Assembly: GCF_963678635.1 (NCBI RefSeq)
Contig: NC_087062.1
Span: forward strand, 47,977,283-48,041,282
DNA length: 64,000 bases
Source: Symsagittifera roscoffensis
Lineage: Eukaryota > Xenacoelomorpha > Acoela > Convolutidae
Direction of reading: 5' to 3'
Shown: positions 10,100 through 20,800 of the stretch, one piece after another
Layout of the letters: each line of letters begins with the position of its first letter
Position numbering within the stretch: position 1 is the first letter of the stretch
Notes under the pieces: model-generated
What the model was told of the DNA's origin: nothing
What the model saw: only the letters and a program-made list of their open reading frames with translations
The model's database searches: none
Position numbers and translations under genes: made by a program

Positions 10100-12930
10100 C
10101 TTTTCGACTAATTCGTCTCAAAATTATTAATTCCGCTTTACTTCCAATATTTGCCCAGGTTGTTCTTGAAAGCGTTCAAGGACTTCGAGTCAATTACATC
10201 TCCTCGCAACATCTTCCAATCTGTAGCTGATCTAATAGTAAAAATAGTTTCTCCGCAATTTTAAGTTGGCCTTCTTCGTTATCACTTTTTGTCATTTGTC
10301 TTTGTGTCACAATTGTTCAATTCAATTATGCCTTTTGTAGCTTTTGTGTCCTAACGATCCGAACCTATTTTGAACATTTCGTTCAGTGTTCCTCGTGGGT
10401 ATTCAAGTGATCGTATAACTAGTTTCTTAACCTTTCATTGTAGCTTCTTAGTGTCTGCAGCCTTGTACCTTTCGTGTCGCTCGTCGTTGCTGATTCTCGA
10501 TTAATCTTGTGTTCTTCTTTAATTGCGGGTACCAAGCTTCACTTCAGAACTCCAAATGAGGCCTTACGAGGTCTTTGTAAACATTCAAAAACACAGGTAT
10601 AGTCATTTTATTGAATGTTTTCTTAAAAACTGCAATGATAGACTTGGCCTTTTTAATTTTGCAAAGATATGAGAGTCAAAGGAGAGTTTACTATCGATGA
10701 TCACTCCAAGGTCTGTTTCTTCTCCCACTGTTTCAAGCTGTTTATCGTAAAGTTGATGTGATCTTATTTCACGATTTGATCTTCCATTTGAGGTTATCAT
10801 TTGTACACATTTGTCTTCATTAAAAAGCGAAAGACTTTTTTTGACCATTCTTCCAGTTTTCTAAAATCTTCTTGCAGCAACTCCACGGCTTTGTCGTTGG
10901 TAATTTCTCTGTATAGTTTTGCATCGTCTGCTAATAAATACAAGTTTGATTTGAATGTGTTTGGCATTGAATTTATTTTTAATACAAACAAAACTGGTCC
11001 CAGTACAGATCCCTGGGGAATCCCACTAAGAACATCTTTCCATTCAGATCTACTGTCGTTTATCACAACTCTTTGTCGTCTTGTTAATAAAAACTCGTTG
11101 ATACAGCCCATTGTTTTTCCTTTTATTCCATACCAGGATTCTTATCTGTCTTTTGTGCGGAATCGAATCGAACGCTTTCTTGAAATCCAAGTAGACAACA
11201 TCCGTTTCGCGGCGACTATCTATTATTTTTGTGAAAGCATCGAGCACTCTCAGTAGTTATAATTGTGATCTACCGGGCAGGAAACCAAAAAACCAAACTG
11301 TTCATTTACAAAAATTTCATTTTTTTCTAGAAGTTCCATAAGATGGGCTCTGATAACTTTCTCAAATATTTTACAAATTTTTGATGTTAAGCTTACTGGA
11401 CAATAGTTGTGCAAAGTAATGTGAACAAGCTTGCAGTCTTCGGTTAGCTTCGTTTCGTCCCAAGATTTGTTATTTTTTTGTCAGGAAACCTCTCAATTCA
11501 AACAGAAGTTCCGGGTGAGTTTCGTCGGGCCCTGGAGAACTCGATGTATTGATTGAATCTAGCTACTCTTTCACCAAGTGCTCTGTTATTTCTAAGGCCC
11601 TTATTGGATGGGTGACATCCAATTCTGTAACCTTCCATTCTCTTGGTGGTTCGTGTGTGCAGACTGATGATAAGAACGTTGACAAAACATCAATTTTTTT
11701 GGCCATCTTGGTCGTTAAAGATCCATTATCCTGCACTAAAGCTGGTATTGCATTTTGTAACACGGTTTTCTGTCTCACATAGCTCCAGATTTTTTTTGGC
11801 TTGATTTGTACATCATTAGCTAATTCACTTTCCCTGGCCCTTTAATCTTTTCGTGTAGCTGTCTGAACAGCATTTCTTTATTCTTTATAGTTGTCAAAGC
11901 TTACTGTTGTTCTATTGCAGCAAATTTTTTCCTGTATTTCTTTTTTTGCTCTGATTGCCTGTCGCGTGAAATTGGCGAATAGTAAGTTATTTCTACACTC
12001 TGGATCGAGCGTAGTTATTGGTGTAAACTTTTTTGTTAGTTCAGTCAGGAGATCGCACAAATCCGTCCAAACTTTTTCAGCATTGTCTTCACAGTAAAAA
12101 AACGACAAATTTTCTATTTCATCTCTCATTTGGTCGTAGTCTTCTTTAGCGAACTTGTATCTAATCATGGTCTTATTAATTGTGCGGTATGCGGGTAACT
12201 ATGAGAACGTGGTTGCTCTGTCCCAGAGGTGGTTGGATATTATGTCGCTTAGACCGGGGTCAGTTAAAACTATATCTAGTAGTGATGGTTTATCTCCGGT
12301 AGTAATGCGAGTTGGTTCATCTATGTGTTGCGTTTGATATGCATTCCTAACTGCTTCTAGAAAATTAAAATCTTTGCTCTCCTCGTCGTTGATTGTACTG
12401 CAATCATATCAGTTATTTGATGGACAGTTTGTGTCGCCCAAGATTACAGTATAATCCTTCACATCTTTTTAGCATAGTTCTTTTATTGATTGGTAAAGGC
12501 AATCGTTATTAATTTTCTGTAAATTTGGGATCCGGTAGACAACTGCCGAGCGGATAAGTTTTCGATCAATAGCAATGTCACATATCATCATTTCTTGTAA
12601 CTCGTTCGGGTTTTGTCTTATGCAGTAGTCTATGTCTTTATTTATAAAAGAAAAGTTCTTGGCCCGCAGTCGTTTGGGTTCATGTTTTTGAGTCAATGTC
12701 ATGGTTTTCAAATTTGTACCAAGCTGTATTCCACTCGGTTTTGGAATTTTTCAGTTTTGCTTCTACGAAAGCAATTACATCTGGTGGGTTCTTTTTATCT
12801 TCAATTAATTTGACCAATTCCTGATGTTTCGTTTTTGTTACAGTATCAAAATTTGTGTACCAGAAGTTTGATTTTTTTATCTTGTTTTTTCTTGTTTTTA
12901 GTATCTGCATTCCTCTAACCAGATACACAT
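10100..12930 (-). pseudogene. LINE-C ORF2: APE endonuclease plus reverse transcriptase
   Basis: Endonuclease at 12930-12170: NFWYTNFDTVTKTK start, PDVIAFVEAKLKN (TETK-type glutamate motif), SAVVYRIPN, GDTNCP (the GDFN equivalent) and LLDIVLTDPGL. A helical linker follows (12168-11563). Reverse transcriptase at 11460-10603: NYCPVSLTSKICKIFEKVI, VNEQFGF, VVYLDFKKAFDSIPH (palm A), SGIPQGSVLGPVLFVL (palm B') and YLLADDAKLY (active site; canonical FADD, here LADD), then LGVIIDSKLSF. The C-terminal motif at about 10260-10150 includes DVIDSKSLNAFKN, typical of CR1/L2 ends. Several frameshifts and stops; function is lost. Confidence 0.8.
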
Positions 12931-12977
12931 AGTTTCCTTCTTCCTGATCGTTCAGGTTTTTTGCTTTCGTAACTAGG

Positions 12978-13740
12978 TTTCACAATTCTTCCCTTTCTTT
13001 CAGATTCCGATCCGGGCTATTTCTGAGATTTCTGATTTCTGTAGTGGCTTCTTTCAACTTTGGCAACCTTTGTTTTGTTTCAATAACATCTTGTTCAGTA
13101 TTGAAGGAAACCAGCAATGGTCGGTTTATATCCTCATCTGTTTTCCGACCGAGTCGGGTCGTTTTCACAATTTGTTTATCTTCCATGTCGATACTTGATA
13201 ATAATTTTTCAACTATGTTTTCATCTTCTTTTTTTCCTTGATTCACTGTCAGTAGCTGCGCTCTCCTTGGCTTTGTAGTTCACAATGTTCTTTTTTCTTC
13301 GGTTTTCTTCAGGTTTTTCTCTCTTTTGTTCTTCTGTTTCTGATGATCTCTTTCAAAGGTTCCACTTTCCGATTTACAACTTCTGTCCAAACTCCTGTCT
13401 GTTCATGAATTTTCCGTGAGATGGTCCTGCTAAAAATTTTTAGAGATCATTCATCTTGTTTTTCATGTTATCCATAGTTGTGATCAGCTTTTATTTTTTG
13501 TGGTCGAATGATCGGTTCCACTTTCCTGTTTTTCGCTGATAAGTTGCTTCACGGATGGACAACAAGCTGTGCAACACCAGATTACAGTAGTTTGGCACAT
13601 GTACTGATAGGCTGCGTCAGTCATTTTAAGGTGTTTTGAACAGTAGTGTTCACGGCAACGCTCACACTCCATGACATTATCTAGAATGTTTCCAGATCAT
13701 TCCTTGCAAATTTTACATTCCCTAGGCTCAACGGGATCAC
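12978..13740 (-). pseudogene. LINE-C ORF1 (zinc finger plus RRM-like domain)
   Basis: The PHD-like finger at 13730-13540 shows paired cysteines upstream (CKIC type), then CERCREHYC, and CCTACC at its end. Then comes a charged linker rich in E, K and T, and an RNA-binding domain at 13246-12980 with TTRLGRKTDEDINRPLLVSF, the same R-x-GRK-x-D...RPLLV pattern seen in LINE-A ORF1. It ends about 50 bases before the ORF2 start, as expected for a bicistronic LINE. Frameshifts separate finger and RRM. Confidence 0.7.
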
Positions 13741-13806
13741 TCACTGATGTTGTGCTAATATGGCAAGTTTCGGGGGGCACTTTTAATGAGCTCACTTTCT
13801 ACTGGT

Positions 13807-14036
13807 TTTGCCGCTCCGAAATAACGAAACATCAGTAGCTACAAAGCAAGAAAAAATGAAGTTTCTTAGAAACACGTCCCTCCTACTTCGCCGCCCCGAG
13901 ATAATTAAACCTCAGAAGCTACAAAAGCAAGAAAAAAACGAGTTATTTTAACCAAGTTATTCAATACAATTCTATCAAATCACTTCGCCGCTCCAAGACA
14001 ATTAAATCTCAAAAGCTACAGAGCAAGTTTAAAGAA
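13807..14036 (-). promoter_or_regulatory. LINE-C 5' UTR with three tandem monomers
   Basis: Three related units start at 13807, 13887 and 13984 (spacing 80 and 97). Each begins TTCGCCGCYCC and continues through an A-rich AATTAAA-CTCA-AAGCTACA core. They lie directly upstream of ORF1 in the sense direction, where monomeric promoters are known in other LINEs. Promoter activity is inference. Confidence 0.55.
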
Positions 14037-14067
14037 AAGCGATAGATTTTACCTGGGTATACTAATG

Positions 14068-14690
14068 CTTCTTGTTCTTTGGTTTACCCTTTGGTTTTGA
14101 TTTTATAGTTTTCGACCTTTTTTTCAAGACTAGTTTACGCAGATTTCGCTTGTTTTGTTACGTAGTTTCGCAGGAGTTGTAGTTCCAGTAGTTCCAGTAC
14201 AGAGGAGAGATGAAATTTTGTATCTCGTCTAGTACTAAACTTCCTATATTCTTCCTATTTGATATCAAGTGTTTGCGAGAGTTGATTATCATAAGGTTCT
14301 CGGTTTTTAACTCTAGTAGTCGGTCATAAGTCCCTGTAAAGCCTCTTCGACGACGGGAGTACAAAATTGCACTGATTCGAGGTTTGGCTCGATGATTTCG
14401 AGGAGCTCTTCAGCTGTGCACGGTTTTTCGTAGTTGCTATGATGAGCGTTGATGGTATTACTAATAAAGTCGTTCCAGATGACCAGATTATTTTTATTCC
14501 TCAGTCATCCTCGTACAAGCAGCTTTTGCAAAAACTTCTGGGGGTTTCTGTTATTTGGGTGGAATCCTAGACCACCGTCAGTAAAGTATTTTCCTGTGAG
14601 TCGTTTTTGAATGGGGTGTTTTGCAACTTTGATTGCTCGATCCAATGATAGTTCTTCACCCGCCCTAAACTAGAGGCGGGAGGACATTGG
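14068..14690 (-). pseudogene. unassigned mobile-element-associated gene
   Basis: A coding-like minus-strand stretch that I cannot name. In sense order it reads GEELSLDRAIKVAKHPIQ, then KYFTDGGLGFHPNNRNPQKF, a WNDFISNTINAHHSN stretch, and after a frameshift TENLMIINSRKHLISNRKN, ending in a basic tail (SKPKGKPKNKK). It lies immediately downstream of the Penelope-A fragment; its first about 95 bases recur at the equivalent place in Penelope-B (17398-17490), so the link predates the block duplication. It may be part of the same composite element or a separate insertion. One in-frame stop and one frameshift at least. Confidence 0.4.
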
Positions 14691-14699
14691 ACAAAATAT

Positions 14700-16085
14700 C
14701 TTATTTGAAAGTTTCTTCACAATATTTACAAAACGATCAAAGATCTGATAAAAATGAGAATCATATCTAAGAATGCTCTAAGAAATTTTTACCAATCAAA
14801 TTTAAATAACTGTAATTACATAAAATATTACGTAACCAATAATAACAAATTCCTGTAAGTTTCTGAGATTTTTTTGTTTTCGTTCTTTCATTGTTCTAAA
14901 ATTTCAATTTGGGAAAATTTTCCATTTCTGACATGTCAGTTTTTTGAACTTTAGCCATGTTATACATGGAATTTAATTTTAGTGTTAACTCCCGGCTCCT
15001 GAAATCATCGCGTGTGTTGGTTATCGGCCTCCCCCTCCAAATATGCAAAGCCTCCAGTGTGAATAGCTTCTGAGAGTTGGCTGTTTGGGCTAGAATCACT
15101 GACTTCAGCTCAGCAGTACCGCCTACCTCCTTTTTACATTCTAACATGTGTTGCCCTACTGGGAGTCCCCTTTGCGACGTTCATCGACACTCGTAGCTAA
15201 ATTTCGGACTGTCTGGCCGACATAGGTGGAGTTACATCCACTACATGTAAGCTTCTACGCCACTTTGGATCTCAGTTGACGAGCAAAGGCAGATTTGAGG
15301 GATAGTAAGCATTTTTTCTTTTTTCTTGTTGTAAAAATTATTTGTACCCCGGATATTTGCCGAACCCTTGCAGCTAACAGTTGAGATGTTTTGCCTCGAT
15401 GATTCCTTGTAAAAAGGGGGATGAGTCTTTCAACCATTTATCATTTCTCGGTTTTGATGCCTTCACATGTAAAATTTTTTTTCCCTCAATGATCTTGTAA
15501 GAGTTTCATACACTACCCTGTCCGACCAGTTTTTCGGATATTGATTTTCAATCTATTGTTCCAACGCCCGGTCAAGACTTTCACATGTTGAGGTACTTCT
15601 GAAAACCTTATGGACCGTCGCTTCAATGACGTTTCTTTTGTAATGCAAAGGTGGGCAACCTCTAAAATTTAGAATATTGCCGGTATCAATGGGTTTTTGG
15701 TACCACCCACATATGACCTTTTTTTTCCTGAGTCTACGTTGACATTTAAATCCAAAAAGGCCAAAATACTGTTAGTATCAAATTCTTCTATGGGGAACTG
15801 CAAGTTTGGATGCAATTATTAGCAGCCCCGAGGACTCCCCAGGATCGACCTTGACAGTTCTAACTATGTCGTCCACATGTCTCGGTAAAACTTTTACACC
15901 ATTCTCAGTCCGATCTGCTTCTTGTTATATTTTGCAAGTCATGCAAAACCATACTGATTCAGCAACGTCTGCGTGTTCAGATTCCGATATGTTACCACAC
16001 CTCAATTGTACCAATTCAAACAAGCTTCGCATTCTACCACTTTAGTTCGATTTGTCACCTTTTTCTGACATCCATTTTACCAGTG
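14700..16085 (-). pseudogene. Penelope-like element A: RT C-terminus and GIY-YIG endonuclease
   Basis: Penelope-like elements encode a reverse transcriptase fused to a GIY-YIG endonuclease. Sense order here: second half of a PHD finger (16070-15940), a stop, then DRTENGVKVLP followed by HVDDIVRTVK (palm C; normally YVDD), the conserved WYQKP-DTG motif and FRSTSTC region (15700-15590), the basic linker MVERLIPLF (15437-15255), GIY-YIG core in other frames (CSGC/TYVGQT region, about 15230), and the C-terminal part TLEALHIWRGRPITNTRDDF (15147-14896). Earlier RT motifs are absent. Several frameshifts. Confidence 0.75.
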
Positions 16086-16089
16086 TTTT

Positions 16090-16720
16090 CGTACACTAAA
16101 GAAAATCAACCTATCCAAAGCAGCCTAAGGATCGAACCTTTCCTTAACTCTCAGATTCTCATAGCCTGAAACTGAAACTAGAAGTTATAGTTTAAACTCA
16201 GGACATCTCTGGATGCTGAAAGTTATTAAAACCACAGTTCGAGTATGCATCTCCTGAGCCTTCCGATTTTTTCAATATTCCTGAAAAGACGCCTTCTTCA
16301 CAATCAAGAAGGATTGCTGCCTTCATCTTCAGCCTTCCCGACTCGCTCATTTCTCCCAGTAACGATTTTAGCAGCATAATCTTTAAAACTCGGGAGGTTT
16401 CTTCTCGTTTTTTCTACAAGTGTCTCTGCTCACGTTATTCCTGTCTCGCTCGTGGTGGTTCTTGTTTGGTGCAAAAATCACGGTTCTAATCTTTGCTGTT
16501 TTCCAGTTTTCACGAAATTTAAAAAAAGTCACGTGTCTTTCTTTCCGAACGAATTTTTTAAAATAAGCATGTCAACTCAAAGTGACCCTTCCCAATTCAT
16601 TAATTTTGTCAAGTAAGGACGTTAATAATCGAAACCGCTCTTTTGTATAGTAGAACCACTTTAAATGATTTCCGTTTTGAAGAACCATTTTCTGGCGGCA
16701 TTCTGATCGAGTGACACACA
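16090..16720 (-). mobile_element. Gypsy LTR, 5' two thirds, minus strand (block A)
   Basis: The LTR start is at about 16720 on the minus strand (TGTGTCACTCGATCAGAATG variant). It runs down through the CGGGAAGG and GAGAATCTGAGAG blocks and is cut at the Penelope junction near 16090. It is preceded in sense by the Gypsy 3' UTR (16721-17227). Confidence 0.7.
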
Positions 16721-17227
16721 GTACCCGGACAGCCCCGGTCAATGTCCTCATTGAACTGCGAGTAACTCATCAAAATAGTACAGTGCCATCAACAGAATTT
16801 ACCAAATGCGTCAAAAGATTTTTATCTAAGTTAAACAGATTCACTACGTGCTATAAATTACATCATACTACATCACTTTAGCCTTCTAATATTTTTCAAT
16901 AACCTTCACAAGAAAATATAAATAGATATAACAGTTCCTTTCTAACTTCCATCGCAAGTTCCTAATTAAAACTTCTTTCCTATTTTCAAAAAGTGTCGGG
17001 ACGCAGGACAACCATCAAGCTAAAAATATTCTACCAAGTCTAGTCCCTTCCGGAATCATTTTAATTGTCATTGGTCGTGAATATTAAAATAAGGAAATTC
17101 TGTGTAAGAAAGAACAATGAAAAAATACAACGAGAGGAAATTACCCAAACCTCTCATTTCAACACAAAGTGCACAATCACCTTACTTGATTAAAAACAAT
17201 CATGCAGGCTGTTAGAATTTAAATATA
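16721..17227 (-). other. Gypsy 3' untranslated region, minus strand (block A)
   Basis: The reverse complement matches the sequence after the Gypsy integrase at about 41990-42345: shared GACTGTCTTGCGTCCC-like and TTCATGACCAATAACAAC-like stretches. So it is the pol-to-LTR spacer of the same Gypsy family. Confidence 0.65.
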
Positions 17228-17392
17228 TGTGACATTCGATCAGAATGGCAGCCAAAGTGCATGGCAAGAACGAAATTTTATTGGTAACATTTAAGAGAGA
17301 AACTTGGTAGTTTCGAAGAATTAACGGTGATAACCGTTCAATTAAACAATTTGGAAAGGGTCATTTTGCGTTGACAAGGTAATTTAAAAAAA
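17228..17392 (+). mobile_element. Gypsy LTR start fragment, plus strand (block A)
   Basis: Begins TGTGACATTCGATCAGAATG, the canonical LTR start, and runs about 165 bp before being cut at an A-rich run that begins Penelope block B. Confidence 0.75.
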
Positions 17393-17899
17393 AAAATTTT
17401 TTGAATGGGGTGTTTTGCAACTTTGTTTGCTCGATCCAATGATAAATCTTCACCCGTCCTAAACTAGAGGCGGGAGGACTTTGGACAAAATATCTTATTT
17501 GAAAGTTTCTTCACAATATTTATAAAACGATCAAAGGTCTGATAAAAAATGAGAATCATATCTAAGAATGCTCTAAAAATTTTTTGACCAATCAAATTTA
17601 AACAACTGTAACTACATAAAAGATTACGTAATCAATAATAACAAATTCCTGTAAACTTCTGAGATTTTTTAGTTTTTTGTTCTTTCATTGTTATAAAATT
17701 TCAATTTGGGAATATTTTCCATTTCTGAAACGTCAGTTTTTTGAATTTTAGCCAGGTTATACATGGAATATATTTTTAGTGTTAATTCCCGGCTCCTGAA
17801 ATCATCGCGTGTGTTGATTGTCGGCCTCCCCCTCCAAATATGCAAAGCCTCCAAAAGTGAGTGTTGCTGTTTGGTCTAGAATCACCCCCTACCTCCTTT

Positions 17900-20800
17900 T
17901 TACATTCTAACACGTGTTGCCCTACTGGGAGTCCCCTTTGCGGCGTTCATCGACACTCGTGGTTAAATGTCGGACTGTCTGACCGACATAGGTGGAGTTA
18001 CATCCACTACATGTAAGCTTAAACGCCACTTTGGATCTCAGTTCACGAGCAAAGGGAGATTTGAGGGATAGTAAGCAAGTTTTCATTTTTCTTGTTGTAA
18101 AAATTATTTGTATCCCGGATATTTGCCGAACCCTTGCAGCTAACAGTTGAGATGTATTGCCTCGATACTTCCTTGTAAAAAGGGGGGTGAGTCTTTCAAC
18201 CATTCATCTTTTCTCGGTTCTGATGCCGTCACATGTAAATTTTTCTTTCCCTCAATGATCTTGTAAGAATTTCGTACACTACTCTGTCCGACCAGTTTTT
18301 CGGATATTGATTTTCAATCTATTTTTCCAATGCCTGGTCAAAATTTTCCCATGTTGAGGTACTTCTGAAAACCTTATGGACCGTCGCTTCAATAACGTTT
18401 CTTTTGTATTGCAAAGGTGCGCAACCTCTAAAATTTTTAATAATGCCGGTATCAGTGGGTTTTTGGTACCACTTACATATGACCTTTTTTCCTGAGTCTA
18501 CCTTGACATTTAAATCCAAAAAGGCCAAACAACTGTTAGGATTAAATTCTTCTATGGTGAACTGCAAGTTTGGATGCAATTAATTGGCAGCCTCGAGGAC
18601 TACCCCAGGATTGCCCTTGACAGTTCTAACTATGTCGTCCACATATCTTGGGAAAATTTTTACACCATTCTCAGTCCGATCTGCTTCTTGTTATTTTTTG
18701 CAAGTCATGCAAAACCATACTGATTCAGCGATGTCTGCGTATTCAGATTCTGAGTGTTGGCTGTTTGGTCTGGAATCACTGACTTCAGCTCAGCAGTACC
18801 GCCTACCTCCTTTTTACATTCTAACATATGTTGCCCTACTGGGAGTCCCCTTTGCGGCGTTCATCGACACTCGTGGTTAAATGTCGGACTGTCTGGCCGA
18901 CATAGGTGGAGTTACATCCACTACATGTAAGCTTATACGCCATTTTGGATTTCAGTTCACGAGCAAAGGCAGATTTGATGGATAGTAAGCATGTTTTCAT
19001 TTTTCTTGTTGTAAAAATTATTTGTACCCCGGATATTTGCCGAACCCTTGCAGCTAACAGTTGAGATGTATTGCCTCGATACTTTCTTATGAAAAGGGGG
19101 ATGAGTCTTTCAACCATTTATCATTTCTCTGTTCTGATGCCGTCACATGTAAAATTTTTCTTTCCCTCAATGATCTTGTAAGAGTTTCATACACTACCCT
19201 GTCCGCCCAGTTTTTCGGATATTGATTTTCAATCTTTTTTTCCAATGCCTGGTCAAAATGTTCCCATGTTGAGGTACTTCTGAAAACCTTATGGACCGTC
19301 GCTTCAATAACGTTTCTTTTGTATTGCAAAGGTGCGCAACCTCTAAAATTTTTAATAATGCCGGTATCAGTGGGTTTTTGGTACCACTTACATATGACCT
19401 TTTTTCCTGAGTCTACCTTGACATTTAAATCCAAAAAGGCCAAACGACTGTTAGGATTAAATTCTTCTATGGTGAACTGCAAGTTTGGATGCAATTAATT
19501 GGCAGCCTCGAGGACTACCCCAGGATCGCCCTTGACAGTTCTAACTATGTCGTCCACATATCTTGGGAAAATTTTTACACCATTCTCAGTCCGATCTGCT
19601 TCTTGTTATTTTTTGAAAGTCATGCAAAACCATACTGATTCAGCGATGTCTGCTTATTCAGATTCTGAGTGTTGGCTGTTTGGTCTGGAATCACTGACTT
19701 CAGCTCAGCAGTACCGCCTACCTCCTTTTTACATTCTAACATATGTTGCCCTACTGGGAGTCCCCTTTGCGGCGTTCATCGACACTCGTGGTTAAATGTC
19801 GGACTGTCTGGCCGACATAGGTGGAGTTACATCCACTACATGTAAGCTTATACGCCACTTTGGATTTCAGTTCACGAGAAGGCAGATTTGATGGATAGTA
19901 AGCATGTTTTCATTTTTCTTGTTGTAAAAATTATTTGTACCCCGGATATTTGCCGAACCCTTGCAGCTAACAGTTGAGATGTATTGCCTCGATACTTTCT
20001 TATGAAAAGGGGGATGAGTCTTTCAACCATTTATCATTTCTCTGTTCTGATGCCGTCACATGTAAAATTTTTCTTTCCCTCAATGATCTTGTAAGAGTTT
20101 CATACACTACCCTGTCCGACCAGTTTTTCGGATATTGATTTTCAATCTATTTTTCCAATGCCCGGTCAAGATTTTCCCATGTTGAGGTACTTCTGAAAAC
20201 CTTATGGACCGTCGCTTCAATAACGTTTCTTTTGTATTGCAAAGGTGCACAACCTACAAAATTTAGAATATTGCCGGTATCAGTGGGTTTTTGATACCAC
20301 CCACATATGTCCTTTTTTTCCTGAGTCTACGTTGACATTTAAATCCAAAAAGGCCAAACAACTCAAGTCAACACAAAATTAATGTACCCCGGATATTTGC
20401 CGAACCCTTGCAGCTAACAGTTGAGATGTATTGCCTCGATACTTCCTTGTAAAAAGAGGGATGAGTCTTTCAACCATTTATCATTTCTCTGTTCTGATGC
20501 CGTCACATGTAAATTATTCTTTCCCTCAATGATCTTGTAAGAGTTTCATACACTACCCTGTCCGACCAGCTTTTCGGATATTGATTTTCAATCTATTGTT
20601 CCAATGCCCGGTCAAGATTTTCCCATGTTGAGGTACTTCTGAAAACCTTATGGACCGTCGCTTCAATAACGTTTCTTTTGTATTGCAAAGGTGCTAAACC
20701 TATAAAATTTAGAATATTGCCGGTATCAGTGGGTTTTTGGTACCACCCACATGTGTCCTTTTTTTCCTGAGTCTACGTTGACATTTAAATCCAAAAAGGC

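Larger units (their letters stand above)
10013..14050 (-). mobile_element. LINE-C: CR1/L2-type retrotransposon with ORF1, ORF2 and 5' UTR
   Basis: About 4 kb on the minus strand and the most complete LINE here. Sense order: 5' UTR with three related monomers (14036-13807), ORF1 with zinc finger and RNA-binding domain (13740-12978), ORF2 with APE endonuclease, reverse transcriptase and C-terminal domain (12930-10100), and a short 3' UTR. All frames are broken. Confidence 0.8.
14605..17397. repeat. composite duplication block A (Penelope + LTR + 3' UTR + LTR)
   Basis: This 2.8-kb block matches 17398-25140 end to end (same order, orientation and internal junctions), except that block B contains the expanded Penelope array. 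Both blocks start with the same TGAATGGGGTGTTTTGCAAC and share the Penelope/LTR junction near CCAGTGTTTTCGTACACT. Confidence 0.8.

Noticed and set aside
14605-14900. Hammerhead ribozyme in the Penelope 3' region
   Set aside because: Penelope elements can carry hammerheads, so I looked for CTGATGA...GAAA on both strands; only a poor CTGATAAAAATGAG was found without the required stems.
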